Assembly: GCF_000150275.1 (NCBI RefSeq)
Contig: NW_002060944.1
Coordinates: 1,350,911-1,414,910, forward strand
Direction: 5' to 3'
Origin: Trichoplax adhaerens
Lineage: Eukaryota; Placozoa; Uniplacotomia; Trichoplacea; Trichoplacidae
Length of the DNA: 64,000 nt
Under the pieces are notes generated by a model. That model was given only the letters and a program-made list of their open reading frames with translations, had not been told where the DNA came from and ran no database searches. Numbering within the stretch: position 1 is the first letter of the stretch; each line of letters begins with the position of its first letter. The translations under genes were made by a program, and so were the position numbers. Shown here in pieces: positions 1 through 12,998 of this stretch.

Positions 1-842
1 GTTTTTGTAAGGATTGTCGGTTTAATGGTGTAAATGAAATTAGATATTTGAAAATCTATTATTCAATCTAAACTGCAGGTATGAAATTTTATAAGTATAA
101 TCATAGGTACCGGTATTTATTACTAACCCAAGCATAAGTCGAAACTAATACTTTTTTATAATTTTCTAAGTTCAGAGTTATCATAAGTCTTCCTTGCTTG
201 AAAAAACTTTCGGCACAAATTATGATCACCTCATTTTTCGTTTTTGAAATTGATCAGAAATTGCTCATAATAGCAGTATTTTCACATGGTCCCATACGGC
301 ATTTGTAAAATTTTTAGAAATTTTACTGTCCTTGATCATTTATGACGGTAATTTATTTGAAATATAACTAGTGCAAACTCCCGTCGCTTTACTGACGGTT
401 TACGATAATGTGCTCATTTAACAGAGGCTCAGTAACTTTATACCGTACCGTGTATTTCCATGGTATATATGCTATAATCGTAAGGTAAGACCGCATGAGT
501 ACAGAACATAAACGCATGCAAATTGCGTAACAATAGGCGTGATAACCATATTTACTATTGGAACAGTTGAAGTAAAGTGAAGCTTATTTTAACACATTTC
601 TGTCTTGAATTATTCATGAAGGAATGAATGTTTATCTTAAGATCCTTGTTAAGTCACAAAAGTAAAACACGATAAATCGTTTAGTTTAATAGAACTAGTA
701 CAATAGTGGTCAAGCAAGATTACTATCAGTACCATCCATGAATCCATTTTAGTCTAAAATAAAGTATGGTTACAGTAGGTTTAATTAAAGCCAATCAATC
801 TGATAAATTAAGGACAGAATCATACCATGTTATAAATATGTC

Positions 843-925
843 GTTACGGCCAAAACCCGAAGTTGGCCATTGCATACTGCCCGGCCATTACGCGTATTGG
901 CCGGACTTCCGGTTTTGGCCGTAAC
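843..925. repeat. GC-rich imperfect inverted repeat (foldback)
   Basis: The left arm starts GTTACGGCCAAAACC at 843 and runs to about 868. It is complementary, with a few mismatches, to the right arm at about 899-925, which ends GGTTTTGGCCGTAAC. About 30 bases lie between the arms. The segment is much richer in G+C than its surroundings. It could be the end product of a small foldback transposon or a structured non-coding element; the sequence alone does not decide. Confidence 0.7.
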
Positions 926-1659
926 ATGTCTATAATATTTATTGATTTTACGTGAGAAAGACCGTTACTTCTTTCAAATATCAATAAAAAAGCAACGTTA
1001 AACTACTTTATCAACCTTCTCGAAAGTGTTGTAAAAATTTTCTATTTATGACTATAGGATACCATGAACATCAGTAAGTATGGTACTCTTGATCACCAAA
1101 AGTAAAGTAGAATTCAAAATCTATGGTAATACGCTAGTGTTTTAACTTTTTTGTAACACAAAAACTGCTTTTAACGGAGGTTAAGCGCAGGCACCAATCG
1201 TTTCTAAGATCAAATTGAACTATGTTTATTATAAAAAGTAATAAGCTCTTTTACGTTTTATCTATTTAAAATACATTAGAGCACTTATAGAACACAAGAT
1301 TAGCCATGATTGGAACACGATCTGTTTTTTTAGCTCATTTATAAATTAGATATGTAAATAATTACTAACAATCTTCATATATAACATTAGTTGATGCGGT
1401 GCGAGCACCGAGACATGCAGCATTGAAAACAACAAGATAGGCAAAATTGATTATGAATTACGATAAGAAATATTTTAGTTCAATGTAAAAATCATTAAAT
1501 GATAGCAGATTCAGAATTTCTAGCTACAATCATCCGGAATAGTATTAACTGAAGACCAATTTATGCTAACAAATGGCTGCTGTGATTTTAAATACGGTTC
1601 TAGTCATATGTTGGTTGAACAGTGGTTAGATATTTATTCAATATAGCTTATAAACCACA

Positions 1660-1776
1660 ATGACTCCGTGTAAAAGAGGTCAGAGTTTACTAGGCGAACT
1701 CAAGTTTGTTGCTAGCGATCATCCCAAGTCTCAACTTCTCGTAGAAGTCCTACATCGGGCTGGACTTTCGCTGTGA
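1660..1776 (+). other. Possible small coding remnant, 38 codons
   Basis: An ATG-initiated frame of 38 codons ends in TGA at 1774-1776. It is less AT-rich than its surroundings and its translation (LLGELKFVASDHPKSQLL near the middle) has ordinary protein-like composition. I do not recognise it. It may be a decayed exon or transposon fragment, or chance. Confidence 0.15.
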
Positions 1777-2926
1777 TATCGTAAACACTAAATAAAGTGA
1801 ATCATCAACTTAACTTCTGTCGTAGCATGATTTTTTGTGGATTATAGCACCAACAGCATGAGTATCAATAGTTCCTCTCAGTATTAATACCAGCCAATAG
1901 CGCAATTGGCAACAATCGCTTCACTTTTTAGTGTACATATTGATATATTGACATAATAATATTTTTCAGCATCAAGTTTATTACTTTTTATTTATTTTGT
2001 AACATTTTCTGTCTTTTCAAAACACTGAACAGGTGCATAGATTTGAATTCTATTGTTTTCAATCGATTTGTCTTCCAAATACTGTGATTTTATTAAACAG
2101 CCATTTTACGTGTACTTCAAATTGTTGCATAATCATTTTTATGTATTAAATACTTATACGATTATAAATATCCGGAAATTATACGTATAAATTCAATCAA
2201 CGTAATCTATAACCTTTGAGTATTATTTAATTGTTGTCTGGAAGGGTAGTTTTGGACTGGTTGAATTCCTAGAAGTAACAGCGTTAATTTGACGCAAGTA
2301 ATTAGATTTTCATCTGTTTGCCATCAATTACTCAACTAAAGAACTTTATAAAGTCTTAGATAATTGGTTCCAGCTGGATATGTGTTGCCAGTCAGCTTTC
2401 TTATAAAACAAAAAGCTATAATAAGCTATTACCGGTCACCACTTTTTATTGTCTATTAATTATGGTATTAAAATAACATTCAATTTATTTGCTCGCATCT
2501 ATAAAGTGTTAAATGTAATATTTTACGACAGATGATTAAAAATTTGAAATTATATTTTAAATTGGGTTTAATTAAAGCCACGTCGCAATTGTAAAAAATA
2601 ATAGTGCATAGTGTTCATTTAGAACGCAAGGTCAAGTGTGACAAGCATTAGTTTTACGGCTCGAAAGAAACTGCAAAATCATCAATTTATAGCCATATCA
2701 TTGTTCTAAAACTTGTGATTAGAAAGTCCGAGCAAGTAAACGTGTGCAAATGTAATAAATGGAGTATATCCCAGCTTGGCTTCATCCGAATATTTTATGT
2801 CTTCAATATTGATTTGCAATTTTTATATATCGGTTATGTATTTCATGCATTATTCATTTTGATAAAAAGTCACAAAATCGTGAATATGACGTAGTTGCAA
2901 AATAAATTAAAATATTTCTTCCCAAG

Positions 2927-3555
2927 TGTCAGAAAACAGCTTTGCAACAAGATAACGCAATATAGATCAATAAATCAATTCCTTGAACCACGTATCAAGG
3001 AACGATATCTGCACTATCACAAACACTTTTGCTCTACTAGCAGACTACACAAAGACTTAAACGCCTCGTATTTTACGTTAAACACTAAGTTGGAGAATTC
3101 TCTTTATTTCACGATATACTGCATTTATATACTATTCCTCAATAGTTCATGAGTCGCAGTTAATACAATTAACCTCGGAATCATTTACTGAATTAGATAT
3201 TAAGTTTAGCTACTGCTCCCTTAATGCAGACAACAGTATTTACGAATATAGACATGTAATGACTAATACAGAATAGTCAGATTACGATATATCCTATCAC
3301 GGAACATTTCCACGATAATTTGCAATCTACCATAAGTAAATTACAATCACAATGATTCGAACTGTAAGTAGATGATTTGCATTCCCTATTATAACTATTA
3401 ATTTCAGTATGTGTATAAGTGTTACTGTCATAAAAAGTTAGTGCTATATTAAAACACAGTATATCCAAATTAGAAGTCAACTAAATAAGGATAGTCTAAT
3501 AGAATTATCCTAACATAGATATTTCTACTGTAATACAGTATATAACACTGTAACA
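2927..3555 (-). mobile_element. Solo LTR, family A, copy 1
   Basis: A 629-bp LTR in reverse orientation begins TGTCAG and ends GTAACA on the plus strand. It is flanked by identical 5-bp duplications CCAAG (2922-2926 and 3556-3560), the hallmark of Ty3/gypsy-type integration followed by LTR-LTR recombination. Read on the reverse strand it contains TATATAAATGCAG and an AATAAA signal in promoter-to-polyA order. It matches the copy at 25932-26556 over its whole length, and more weakly those at 21602 and 29666. Confidence 0.9.
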
Positions 3556-5894
3556 CCAAGAGAACAATTATAGATAGCTGCATAATTTTAGAGATTTGTC
3601 TGAGTCCTACCAGGTAGGCTAATACTATATAAATAATAGTATTTGCTCGGTTGTGCATGATATAGAATAAAGGAAACTCATTATAATACACGATACAGTT
3701 ACGATGGATGAAATGATGCTTGCAAGATTATTTTAAAATGATAAATGCGAAATTAGAATTTAATTTCAGTTTAAGCTAGATACGTAGAGTAAACTTCATA
3801 GCCCATACGTGGGCAGTTTATAAGAATAGAAGTTTTGTTAGGATCTAATGAGATCTAATAAAGCAGCATTCAAGTTTCGGTAGTTCTTAGACATATAACT
3901 ATAAATACAAAAGGCAAAATTTATAACTCGTGACCCCTAAGGTGATATATTTCACGTCTGATTGATCACTATTCAATTAAAAGGAATATAAATTAATTTT
4001 CGATCTGCTATTAAAGAAGGCTGGATTAAATAGAAAGTAATGAGATGCCAACAGTAGACTGATACAGACGATATATTACTTTATAACTAACAGATATCTT
4101 TCAAAATACTTTCAATCATGTATACGATAGCAGTTCTAGCTAATGACTTCGAAAGAATACATTATAAACCGGTTCACTACTTACAGTATGTTAATGCATA
4201 AAAATAGTAGATTCGAGATAATAAAGAAAATGTCAATATTGCAGCTTACAGTATATTGAAATAGACCCTTGAGAAAAAGCTTAAGTTAGCGTACGGTAGA
4301 AAATATTCTTCGAGAATAAATTTCACTTATAACTGTTAGAGTTGTATTCCTATCGGATCAATTTTAGCAAGAAAATTTTCTGGTAAATATCTTCTACAGT
4401 CTTTTTTACTGAAGAATGAGGCTAGAAAAGATATAAAGCAAAGCCTTGCCAACTCTAGCCTTGTATTGTAAACAATTCTTTGAAAAAAAATCATTTTTTA
4501 GTTTATGATGGAAACGCTGCAAAAATAGACTTTCAACTATATACCATATGATAGTTTTTCTTTGTGGTGAAATTTAAAGAGCACCTTAGCATTTGGTGCA
4601 TCTTACTACAGTTTATTAAAAGGTGATAAAACTAGATCAGATTTAACTAAGTGTGCATGAAAACTGGACTACGTATTAAAAAACTGGCCATTAAACACAT
4701 CATATTTTAGTTTCGGAATAAAATATACTTTTCAATTACGTTTCTCATTTGCTTATTGTAGGATGGCAATTTTAAGTAATGATTTTAAAAACTACGTTTT
4801 TATCCAGTTCGTTTTTTAATGTACGGAGTATAATAGATACAGGAACTCTATTATAACAAGAAGAGAAGATGTTACTGACGTCATATAATTAGCATGTAAG
4901 TTCAATTTTGTTAATATTTGGTTATACGCATATACGTGACGAAAGTTATGAATGGGATTGTAAGAATGTTGCTAGAATAAATCAAACCTATAAATATTTT
5001 CTAAAGCATGTTTATTATATAAAATAGTAGATTCATCAAATCTCGGAATTATTTAATGTCATAACTGATATCGTCTTTTCATAACCTAGTATCTCTGTTG
5101 GTGGCCTTGAAAAGAAATAGAGACTCTAGAATATACAAGGGTATAAAATGCTTCCAAAAAGTACTTATATCAACGAAAATCAGATTTATTACTTAAATTC
5201 TTTAGCCAATATATTTATATTTAATAATGTTCTAGTTAGATAGTGTTTTGATTTCTATCGTTTCACAGCATTATTCTTTGTTGATATCATAAGAAAGACA
5301 AAAGGAACATTGCATTCTAAGTTATTGTTACACAGGCAATTTAATCTGGTAATTTTGTGTTTAGTTAAATAAATAGACTAATGAACGTATTAAATCGATT
5401 GAATTTATTTAAAGGTATACAATAATGCGTTCAAAAATTTATCTTTCCGGCTTCAATTTAATGAAATTTAAGAACACTACGTCTACTATACATTTCAGTA
5501 ACTGCTTTAGCTTACATCATAATTAAAGCAATTTATATTAGTACTAAGAAATAATCTAATACACTTTTAATTTATTTTATTATCCAAGTATATTTCGTTG
5601 TCTCATCCAAATACTCCAAGGAAATTAGCTGTTAAGAAAAGACTAGCAAATAAATAACTGATTTATGCAAAAAGAATTTTTCCATTACGCTATCTTAAAA
5701 GGTGTAACTGAATCAATTAAACTGTCATTATAAGGCTGAATTGTAATAGAAAGCCATCACAAACTATTGCAACTAATTTTAGCAGTCGAATATTGGGAAA
5801 TTCTTTCTTGTGCTGTTTTTTATTTCACTGGAAAATTTATTTGACTTACGAGGTCCATTTTTTTTTAAATCGGATTGATAATATTTATTTTGCT
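3556..5894. other. Intergenic stretch, no gene seen
   Basis: The right target duplication CCAAG is at 3556-3560. Beyond it the sequence is AT-rich with only short chance frames. No coding remnant, RNA gene or repeat was recognised up to the first GPCR. Confidence 0.6.
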
Positions 5895-6899
5895 ATGCCG
5901 GCCGTTTTTAACAGTCGTGATTTACGATCAGCTAATTTATCTCAAAATGACAGTCAAAATATTCTGGAATTTTATAATTTTCACGTTAGTGTTTTTACCA
6001 CACTTGGTATTATTGGATTATTTACTAACATTTTAGTAATTAAGATTGTCTATCGAAACTCTAAATTAAAAAATACACCTAGTTTTTTGATACTTCATTT
6101 AGCCATAGCCGATATTCTATCTTCTGGCCAACCTATCGTCATTGGATTTGCTTTAATGTATTTAGCACCACTTAACTGGCCGCATCAATCGATCATGATG
6201 ATATGTCGACTTGCCTTTTATTGGTGGCTAGTGGGTTATTCTCTATCTGCTGCCATGCTAACACTGATTAGTATCGAACGCTATCGAGCAATTATCCAGC
6301 CAATTAAATTACGACTAGCTGGTAGACGGTTAAATTATATTATTCTAAGTTTATGGATAGCTTGCTTTATTATCTCATTGCCTATCACATTATTAGCCGA
6401 TGTGGATCCAATCTATTACTTTGATTGTCAAGTAGAAGTAGATCTATATCCTACCTTTGCGGACATTTATTTTACTATCATTACCGTTGCGGTGTATTTT
6501 TTGCCATTAGTAATTATAAGTATTTGCTATACTTGTATAATACGAAAATTTAGGCGAGATACAAAAATAGCTCTTCAGCTTAATCGGAAATTAACAGTGA
6601 ATCAATTACTGAAGAAGAAAATTATGCGAATGCTGATTCTAGTAACGGCTAATTTTATGTTGTCATCCTTACCTTGGATTGTAAGCCTAGTGGTTATTGC
6701 CTATAACGACATCAGTCCTAATGATTTCTATCACAGCGAAAATAATCTTTTAGCTGCGGCTGCAATCATCATCAAGGTTTTATTCTCTTTATTGCCTGTT
6801 ACAAACTCACTAATCTATTTCTTGACTAATCCAACAATTCATCAAGAATTAAAGCGTTGGTTTACGAAGCGTAAGATAGTATTTGTTCGTCCTGTTTAA
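5895..6899 (+). CDS. Class A (rhodopsin-like) GPCR 1
   Basis: A single-exon seven-transmembrane receptor of 334 residues, expected in the plasma membrane with G-protein coupling; the ligand is unknown. The reading frame extends upstream to a TTG at 5793, but the first ATG is 5895. That start gives a short extracellular N-terminus with an N-L-S glycosylation site at residue 14. Visible landmarks are TM1 with TNILV, TM2 LAIAD with Asp2.50 kept, Cys104 at the top of TM3, E-R-Y at 128-130 and Cys178 in extracellular loop 2. TM6 is F-M-L-S-S-L-P-W with Ser258 where Trp6.48 is expected. TM7 ends N-S-L-I-Y in place of N-P-x-x-Y. The C-tail is short and basic. It belongs to the same family as the other receptors in this window. 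No close named orthologue is recognised. Confidence 0.92.
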   Translation: MPAVFNSRDLRSANLSQNDSQNILEFYNFHVSVFTTLGIIGLFTNILVIKIVYRNSKLKNTPSFLILHLAIADILSSGQPIVIGFALMYLAPLNWPHQSIMMICRLAFYWWLVGYSLSAAMLTLISIERYRAIIQPIKLRLAGRRLNYIILSLWIACFIISLPITLLADVDPIYYFDCQVEVDLYPTFADIYFTIITVAVYFLPLVIISICYTCIIRKFRRDTKIALQLNRKLTVNQLLKKKIMRMLILVTANFMLSSLPWIVSLVVIAYNDISPNDFYHSENNLLAAAAIIIKVLFSLLPVTNSLIYFLTNPTIHQELKRWFTKRKIVFVRPV

Positions 6900-9800
6900 C
6901 TAAAATCTTCATATATCGAACCGATTCTAATGACAACTTGGAATGGAAAGAGATTTTCGTTTTGTTCACAATTCGTCCATTTTATTATTATTCTAAATTA
7001 GTGGGCAAATTTTTAGTAGGAATATAAATGTACCCTTGGTTAATCTATTCACATAATACCGGGCAAAGGAAGAGCAAGTGGTCTATTGATGAATGATCCA
7101 TTTTTTGATTATTCTAAATTAACGGATAAATCTTAGTAGCAATATGAGTATGTCCTGTGATCTTTATTATTTCAAGTCTGTTCAACAGTACAACAAATTG
7201 GATAATTCATCAGTGATACTCTTATATTAGCCTGCAATGTAAACTTGTATACCTTCTCGTTCTACTCGTATTCGAATCTCCACTTGTCATGTATAACATG
7301 CATGAGCATATTTTGGATTAGAAGTTTATGCTTTGGCTTACAAAATCATTATACAGCATTATTTCTTTCATTTTATATAATCTTTTTTCTTAAAGGTAGT
7401 CTATACTCCCAATACTAAAGCATTACAGTATATGCAAGCATTAAGCATTACGTACCTACTCGTATATTGTTTCAACTTATTACATTCTCATTTAGTAAAG
7501 CATAAATTGAAAGAAAGTTTCATCCAATCCTTTCTGCTAATTAGTCAACGGCAGTGTTTTAGATAAGTACGGAATAGTAGATTTTAAATTAAACTATCGG
7601 AATCCAATACGAATGATTTTGCTTAGCCGTTGTTAAAATATTTTAGAATTTCTCTACTGTTTGTCTACTGGTCTATTCGTTGTGCTCGTTACATTCTACG
7701 CTACATATCTACGTAAAAATTTCTATCAATTTACTTTATTCCCCATTTATAAAATTTCATTATGTTGATTGCGTTGATATCTCACTATCTCATCTTGTAG
7801 TTAGTTAAGGACAAAGCTACGACTAATTCTATTACACATTGTTCATTAATAAAATTGATTCAGTTTACCTGAATAATCACATGTTTTAACTGATCATATT
7901 TAGACATGTTAATGATCTCATGCTCTTAATTCATTTACAAGTAAAGATAAATTTTGAGTAATTGTCTGTTACGTAAATATCTATCATAATTATTACCGTA
8001 TCATCAAGGAGATTGGATATTTCGTGATTATATTTAACATTATTAGCAATATAAGTCGGTTTAGACACTTTTAAGCTATTAAAGTATACGTTATATACGA
8101 TAAGAAGTTAAATGAATAATTTAAAAGGATACGAATACGTATAGGTATTGTTTGCATCCCAAGCAAATGAAATAGAAACATAAACCTGTATACCCAGATT
8201 AAGTTTACAAATCTGAATAAAAATCTGATAAAAATGAAGACTTTCAGTCATACAAAAAGCCTCCCAAATTGCAATGCTAGATTTTCTAACCATGCACATG
8301 CATGGAGCAGACATAATTTTCTGTCAAAAAAAATTGAAGCCACATCAATGAAATATGAAGAATTTAAAGACAAAGCTTTATATAGAAATCCGAAGAAAAT
8401 ATTAAAAAGGGATCAATTTGAATTTTTTACTATTAAAGAATTTTAAAGAAGGTATGATTACCGAAACCGAATAACTTCATTTACGAAAGCAAGTACAGCA
8501 AAGATCAAAAAGCCATATTACCAATGATCATATGGATAAACAGTTTCTATTTTTTGATCAATCTACCCCTGTTTACTCTTAAACATATACGAATAAGCTA
8601 ATGTGAATATATCTAAGTGTGAGCAAACTAAAATATATCGCAGTATCATATTCAGTTTAATAAACTTGTCTAGATTCAAAAGCTAGTTATAGGCTTAGAT
8701 ATTATCAGTTTTTTCTTACTAATTTAGATGCATTCAAGTCTACAAACTCAAATTCCGTGAAGAGGCAATGAAGAACCATTATTTTTTTGCAACGACTCCT
8801 TCCTGGCATGTAAGCGTTTCCTATACATCGTATCCGTAAGATAAAACGGAGTCATAAGATAACTTTGCTTTTAGATTTAATTGAAGCAAAGGATGTAAGC
8901 TGAGATCGCATATTGAAGTTTTGGTAACTTTACTTCATTTGCCTATGCAATAATTAAATTAAATTCATCGATCTAAATAAAATCCTCAAATTTCGCTTTT
9001 TATGTCTTTACACTGTTAAAAAACCTGTACTGACTCTTTTAAGGGTCTCAAAGCGATATTTTAGGAATTTTTAATACGCAATTCTCATTGTTTTTTTAAT
9101 TTTATTAAATACGAAACTACCAATATCTATATAAAATATCTGTGTCAATTTATGTTTTGGTAGAATAATGGTAAAGTCGATTGAATTTTGTATAATTACA
9201 TAAATGTGGATGAAATGCGTCTCACAATCATAGTTCTATAGTACAATGACATAAACGAATATCGACATCGAAGGATAATAAATCAACGACTAGATTTGAC
9301 AATAGTCTAGATGTCTAAGATGGCAATATTTCATCTCCATGGTTCTGCCATAAGCCCAAAAATTTTTTCTTGGAACTGCCATTGTGAATAAATAACCCTA
9401 TCATAATCATATTTTAATTATGACCGAAATATGATTGTTGTGTAACGACAGTTACCATTTTTTATTAATGCCTGATATATTTCTATCAGTAAGACTGGTC
9501 GTGATTATGTTGAACTTATCAAGAGTGATTTCTCGTATAAGTTTTTTCCAATTAAATTATCCTACATTTACGATCAATTAATATAATTATAATTAATCCA
9601 ACTGAAATAAAATTTGATACTCTATATCGTCCTTGTATTCAGCTAAAAACAGTATTCTGCAACGGTTAACTCAACGAAACTAATGATTATGCGTACTTAA
9701 ATGTTCTTAAAACTAAACATTTTAAAAATGACCTAATGTAATGGAGATATTTTGGGAATAGTGAAGAAAAGTTGTAATAAAAATCGGTAATTAGTACCAA

Positions 9801-10184
9801 GATTCAAGAACTTGCAATCAATTAACTTTGCTATTTAAACTAAGAGCCATTACTTATAACGCCATCATTGATATAATTAAGACTAGTATTTGATTCGATT
9901 TAAATTTACCAAAACCTCTTTTACGCTGATGATGCTGTGCAAAATTAATATTTGCATTACATATAGTTATTGTAGGCTTAATTCTATCTTTTGCTATGCA
10001 AGACTATAAATTAATTATTAAGTAAGGAAAACTCATGCTATCATAACATAGCCGCATTATTATTTCGGTAACTTTTAATTCAATGATTATCATTGATTGC
10101 CCCGTTATTAACGAACAGTGTTTTTAAGAATAACTCGACAAAATTATCTAAAATTTTGTATCTGTTCATTATAAGCTTTACTGA
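6900..10184. other. Intergenic stretch, no gene seen
   Basis: AT-rich sequence between GPCR 1 and the solo LTR at 10185. Two overlapping opposite-strand frames near 8108-8446 have no recognisable protein features. The last five bases, ACTGA (10180-10184), are the left target duplication of that LTR. Confidence 0.6.
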
Positions 10185-10734
10185 TGTAATGTAACTTAGT
10201 ATTGTGATTGTAGACTGTTAGCCATGTGTAGTATAATGTACGGTAGATATTTATCCTAAGAGATATTTGGTAGCTGTAACTATAGACTGTAGTGGTAGAG
10301 ACTCTATGCTAGAGTACAGATGACTATATACAGTAAGCTGTTGAGTTACTAATATGGCTATAGGTAGAAATAGAACTGTAAATCATATATTAGGATATGG
10401 TTAATTCATTGTACTTTGGCTGGTGTGAATAATGTCTACGTAAGTACTGTAGTCGTATCCATATTGGATTAATGATGGTCCGCAGTAGAATAGTCTTACT
10501 AAGAATAATTTAACTATCTGTAAAATAAGGTAAAAGGTTGCCATGCGGATTGTAGCTGCGAATGCTACGAAAAGTATAAAAGCATGCAACTTTAGATTAT
10601 TCTGTTAGTTCGTTGTAGAAGTCTTTAGAAGTAGTATTCGGCTAGAGTAGAGCTGTGTAGTTAATCTTTGTATAAGATTCAATAAAGCCCTTATTTTTCT
10701 AAAATTTGGAATTTCGTGATTGGTATATATCACA
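10185..10734 (+). mobile_element. Solo LTR, family B, copy 1
   Basis: A 550-bp LTR begins TGTAATGTAAC and ends ATATATCACA. It is flanked by the perfect 5-bp duplication ACTGA (10180-10184 and 10735-10739). Forward orientation is shown by TATAAAA at 10575 followed by AATAAA at 10681. The family is distinct from family A. Related pieces lie at 17115-17590 and, in reverse, at 22449-22600. Confidence 0.9.
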
Positions 10735-12013
10735 ACTGAATAGATACCGCTTAGGTTCTTAGTTCTATAGCTTTAATAAATGGTAACAAGCGATGTCATA
10801 ATCAAACTGACGTGACAGAACGAAAAACGTCCGGATTTTCTAATTGAAAAATTTACTTGTCATAGAAAAGTTCACTTCACAATTAATACGCTAGATGCAA
10901 TCTAAATTTATAAACAAGATTAATTATCAATGTCTGAAAGGCTAAAAAAGAATAGGAATCATAATATTTGGTAGGCTAATTTAAAAGTGCATATTATTTA
11001 ATTAAGAATTATAGAATTTAGTATATATTTTAACTCAATTTCGCGTAATCACAGACATTACTGATTAAACAGAAAGCAGAATTATCATAATTATTAATAG
11101 GTGATTTTTGCATAAAAAGTCGAGTTTAATTTTCTTATAATCCGTAATCTAGTATTTTTAATTATCTAACAATTTCCAGAGAAAAGAATAAAATAATCGA
11201 AAGGATTATGCAGCTTTTTTGCATATTCATGTTTTTAAATTTTGTCTAGGCTATTCAGTATTTAATCATTCCAAGTTTTGAAAAGCCCGGTTTGATGTTA
11301 CCAAAGTCCATAATTTCGTCCTGTACTGAAATCGAATAACAATCCATTTAAAAATTCATGGTACCCACCCTTTGCTTTCGCTTTAGATTTAGTAATTTTA
11401 ACCTCTACGATCAACATACTCTACTGAATAGAATGGATTGTTTTCAAGGTATCTACTTCATCAAAGTTCGTTATGACCGTGTAATCACGTATTGTATTAT
11501 AAATTTTGTAATTGTTTCAGAATAACTTATCTGCATATCAAATTTATTGCAAATTGACGTTTTTTATTGTAAGCTCTTCACCAATTTATTATTATATTGC
11601 TTTTAAGAATTCAGTGTATACTTGAGTGTACCACGCAATGTTTAAAATGCACACTACATTGCATAAATCAAGGAATCGTGTTTACTTTCTGTAATATTAG
11701 AAAGCTAATTCTAGGTTATTCTTACATAGCGCCATAAATCGTAAATATTTACTAACTAGAAGAGCAATTTCTGAATTTTAAATTTCTCTTAACTATCGAC
11801 AGCGAAATTAAAGATTACTATCAACATACAGTAAGTAGATACCATGTAACTCCATTATAAGATTATTACAGTTTTAAGGTATTTAAATTTATATATTAAA
11901 GATTAGTGCATTAATTAATGACCTGAGATACACATTATCAACTTATCCATAAAATTTTTGTATTTTTTTTAATTGATTTCTCTAGATGCTCTACAATAAC
12001 AGCGTAACTTCCC
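10735..12013. other. Intergenic stretch, no gene seen
   Basis: It starts with the right target duplication ACTGA of the solo LTR. The rest is AT-rich upstream sequence of GPCR 2 with no recognisable coding or repeat content. Confidence 0.6.
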
Positions 12014-12998
12014 ATGGATTCCAGAGTCAATCATAGTGTTACTGCTCGTTATACCGTTTCATACATACTATTTCTTATTGCCGTTCCGGCTTTGTCAATT
12101 CTTGGAATACTGTTAAACATTTTCGTCATTATTTTCATTTTAACGTATCGTAAACAACAATCTAATATACAATGGTTAATTGGAAATCTGGTGTTATCCG
12201 ATATTTTTCAGGGTATTCAATACATTATTATTATCATTGTAGTTTTAGCATCACGGATGGCCCCAGACCATCATGATTAAAGTTTGCAAAATCACGTTTT
12301 TCCTTTGGCTGATTGGTTATACAATGTCTATAGAATTGTTAACACTAATAAGTCTGGAACGATATAGTTACATTCGAAATCGAGCCAGATTTTATAGTTT
12401 GAGTCGTCGTAAGCTGCGAGCAATACTGATCCCATTATGGCTATTTGCAATTCTGATCTCCATTCCTGCTATATATATTGCGGACGTCAATGAATACGAC
12501 CGACATAGATGTATGCTCCAAGTTAGTCATAGACAGAGCTATATTATTGCATATGTATCCATATTAAATTTCGTTGTTTATCTTATCCCACTATGTATCA
12601 TGATTTACTGCTATTCTAGAATTATTGTAGTCCTCAAAAAAATGCATCAAACCTCAACTGTGTTTGGAAAAAACGTATCTACGAGTCAATATCACGTTAA
12701 ACGTATTGTCAATATGCTAATATTAGGCACTATATGTTTTATGTTTTCCTCACTACCTTGGCTGCTGAATCTAAGTTATATCGTTTATGGCAATGCTACA
12801 TCATCTAATAATCAAGAAGAAGGTTATTTGTTATTAAATAGAATAACACAAATATTTCGTGTTCTTATACTGCTACCGCCTATTTATAATCCCTTCATAT
12901 ACGTTGTAGCGAATAAAAGACTGGCTAAAAGAGTATTTAGATGTTTGAACTATCAATCTAACGTAGCTACGCTACAGGTACGCCCACAATTAGATTAG
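12014..12998 (+). pseudogene. Class A GPCR 2 with a one-base frameshift
   Basis: A single-exon receptor of the window's GPCR family, split between two frames. The first frame (ATG 12014 to TAA 12278-12280) carries the N-terminus with an N-H-S site, TM1, and TM2 with N-L-V-L-S-D. The second frame, open across 12273 and running to TAG at 12998, carries the TM3 cysteine, E-R-Y, the loop-2 cysteine and F-M-F-S-S-L-P-W in TM6. It ends with a canonical N-P-F-I-Y in TM7. The switch falls in extracellular loop 1, within about 12265-12280, and one extra base explains it. Every other landmark is intact, so it is either a very young pseudogene or an indel error in the sequence. No intron fits, because the two frames overlap. 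Confidence 0.85.

Larger units (their letters stand above)
1..2926. other. Intergenic stretch with a GC-rich foldback
   Basis: No gene was recognised in this AT-rich stretch. It holds the foldback at 843-925 and a tiny ATG-initiated open frame at 1660-1776, both listed separately. The last five bases (CCAAG, 2922-2926) are the left target-site duplication of the solo LTR that follows. Confidence 0.6.

Noticed and set aside
2895-3152. 85-codon open frame similar to one at 26330-26641
   Set aside because: Both frames lie in family A solo LTRs and their similarity reflects the repeat, not a conserved protein.
5793-5894. N-terminal extension of GPCR 1 starting at 5793
   Set aside because: The codon at 5793 is TTG; the first ATG is 5895, and the extension adds hydrophobic sequence not found in family members.
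8108-8446. Overlapping 68- and 70-codon frames on opposite strands
   Set aside because: No recognisable motif, low-complexity composition and mutual overlap; most likely chance.
10401-10589. 62-codon reverse frame
   Set aside because: Lies inside the family B solo LTR, antisense to it, with no protein features.
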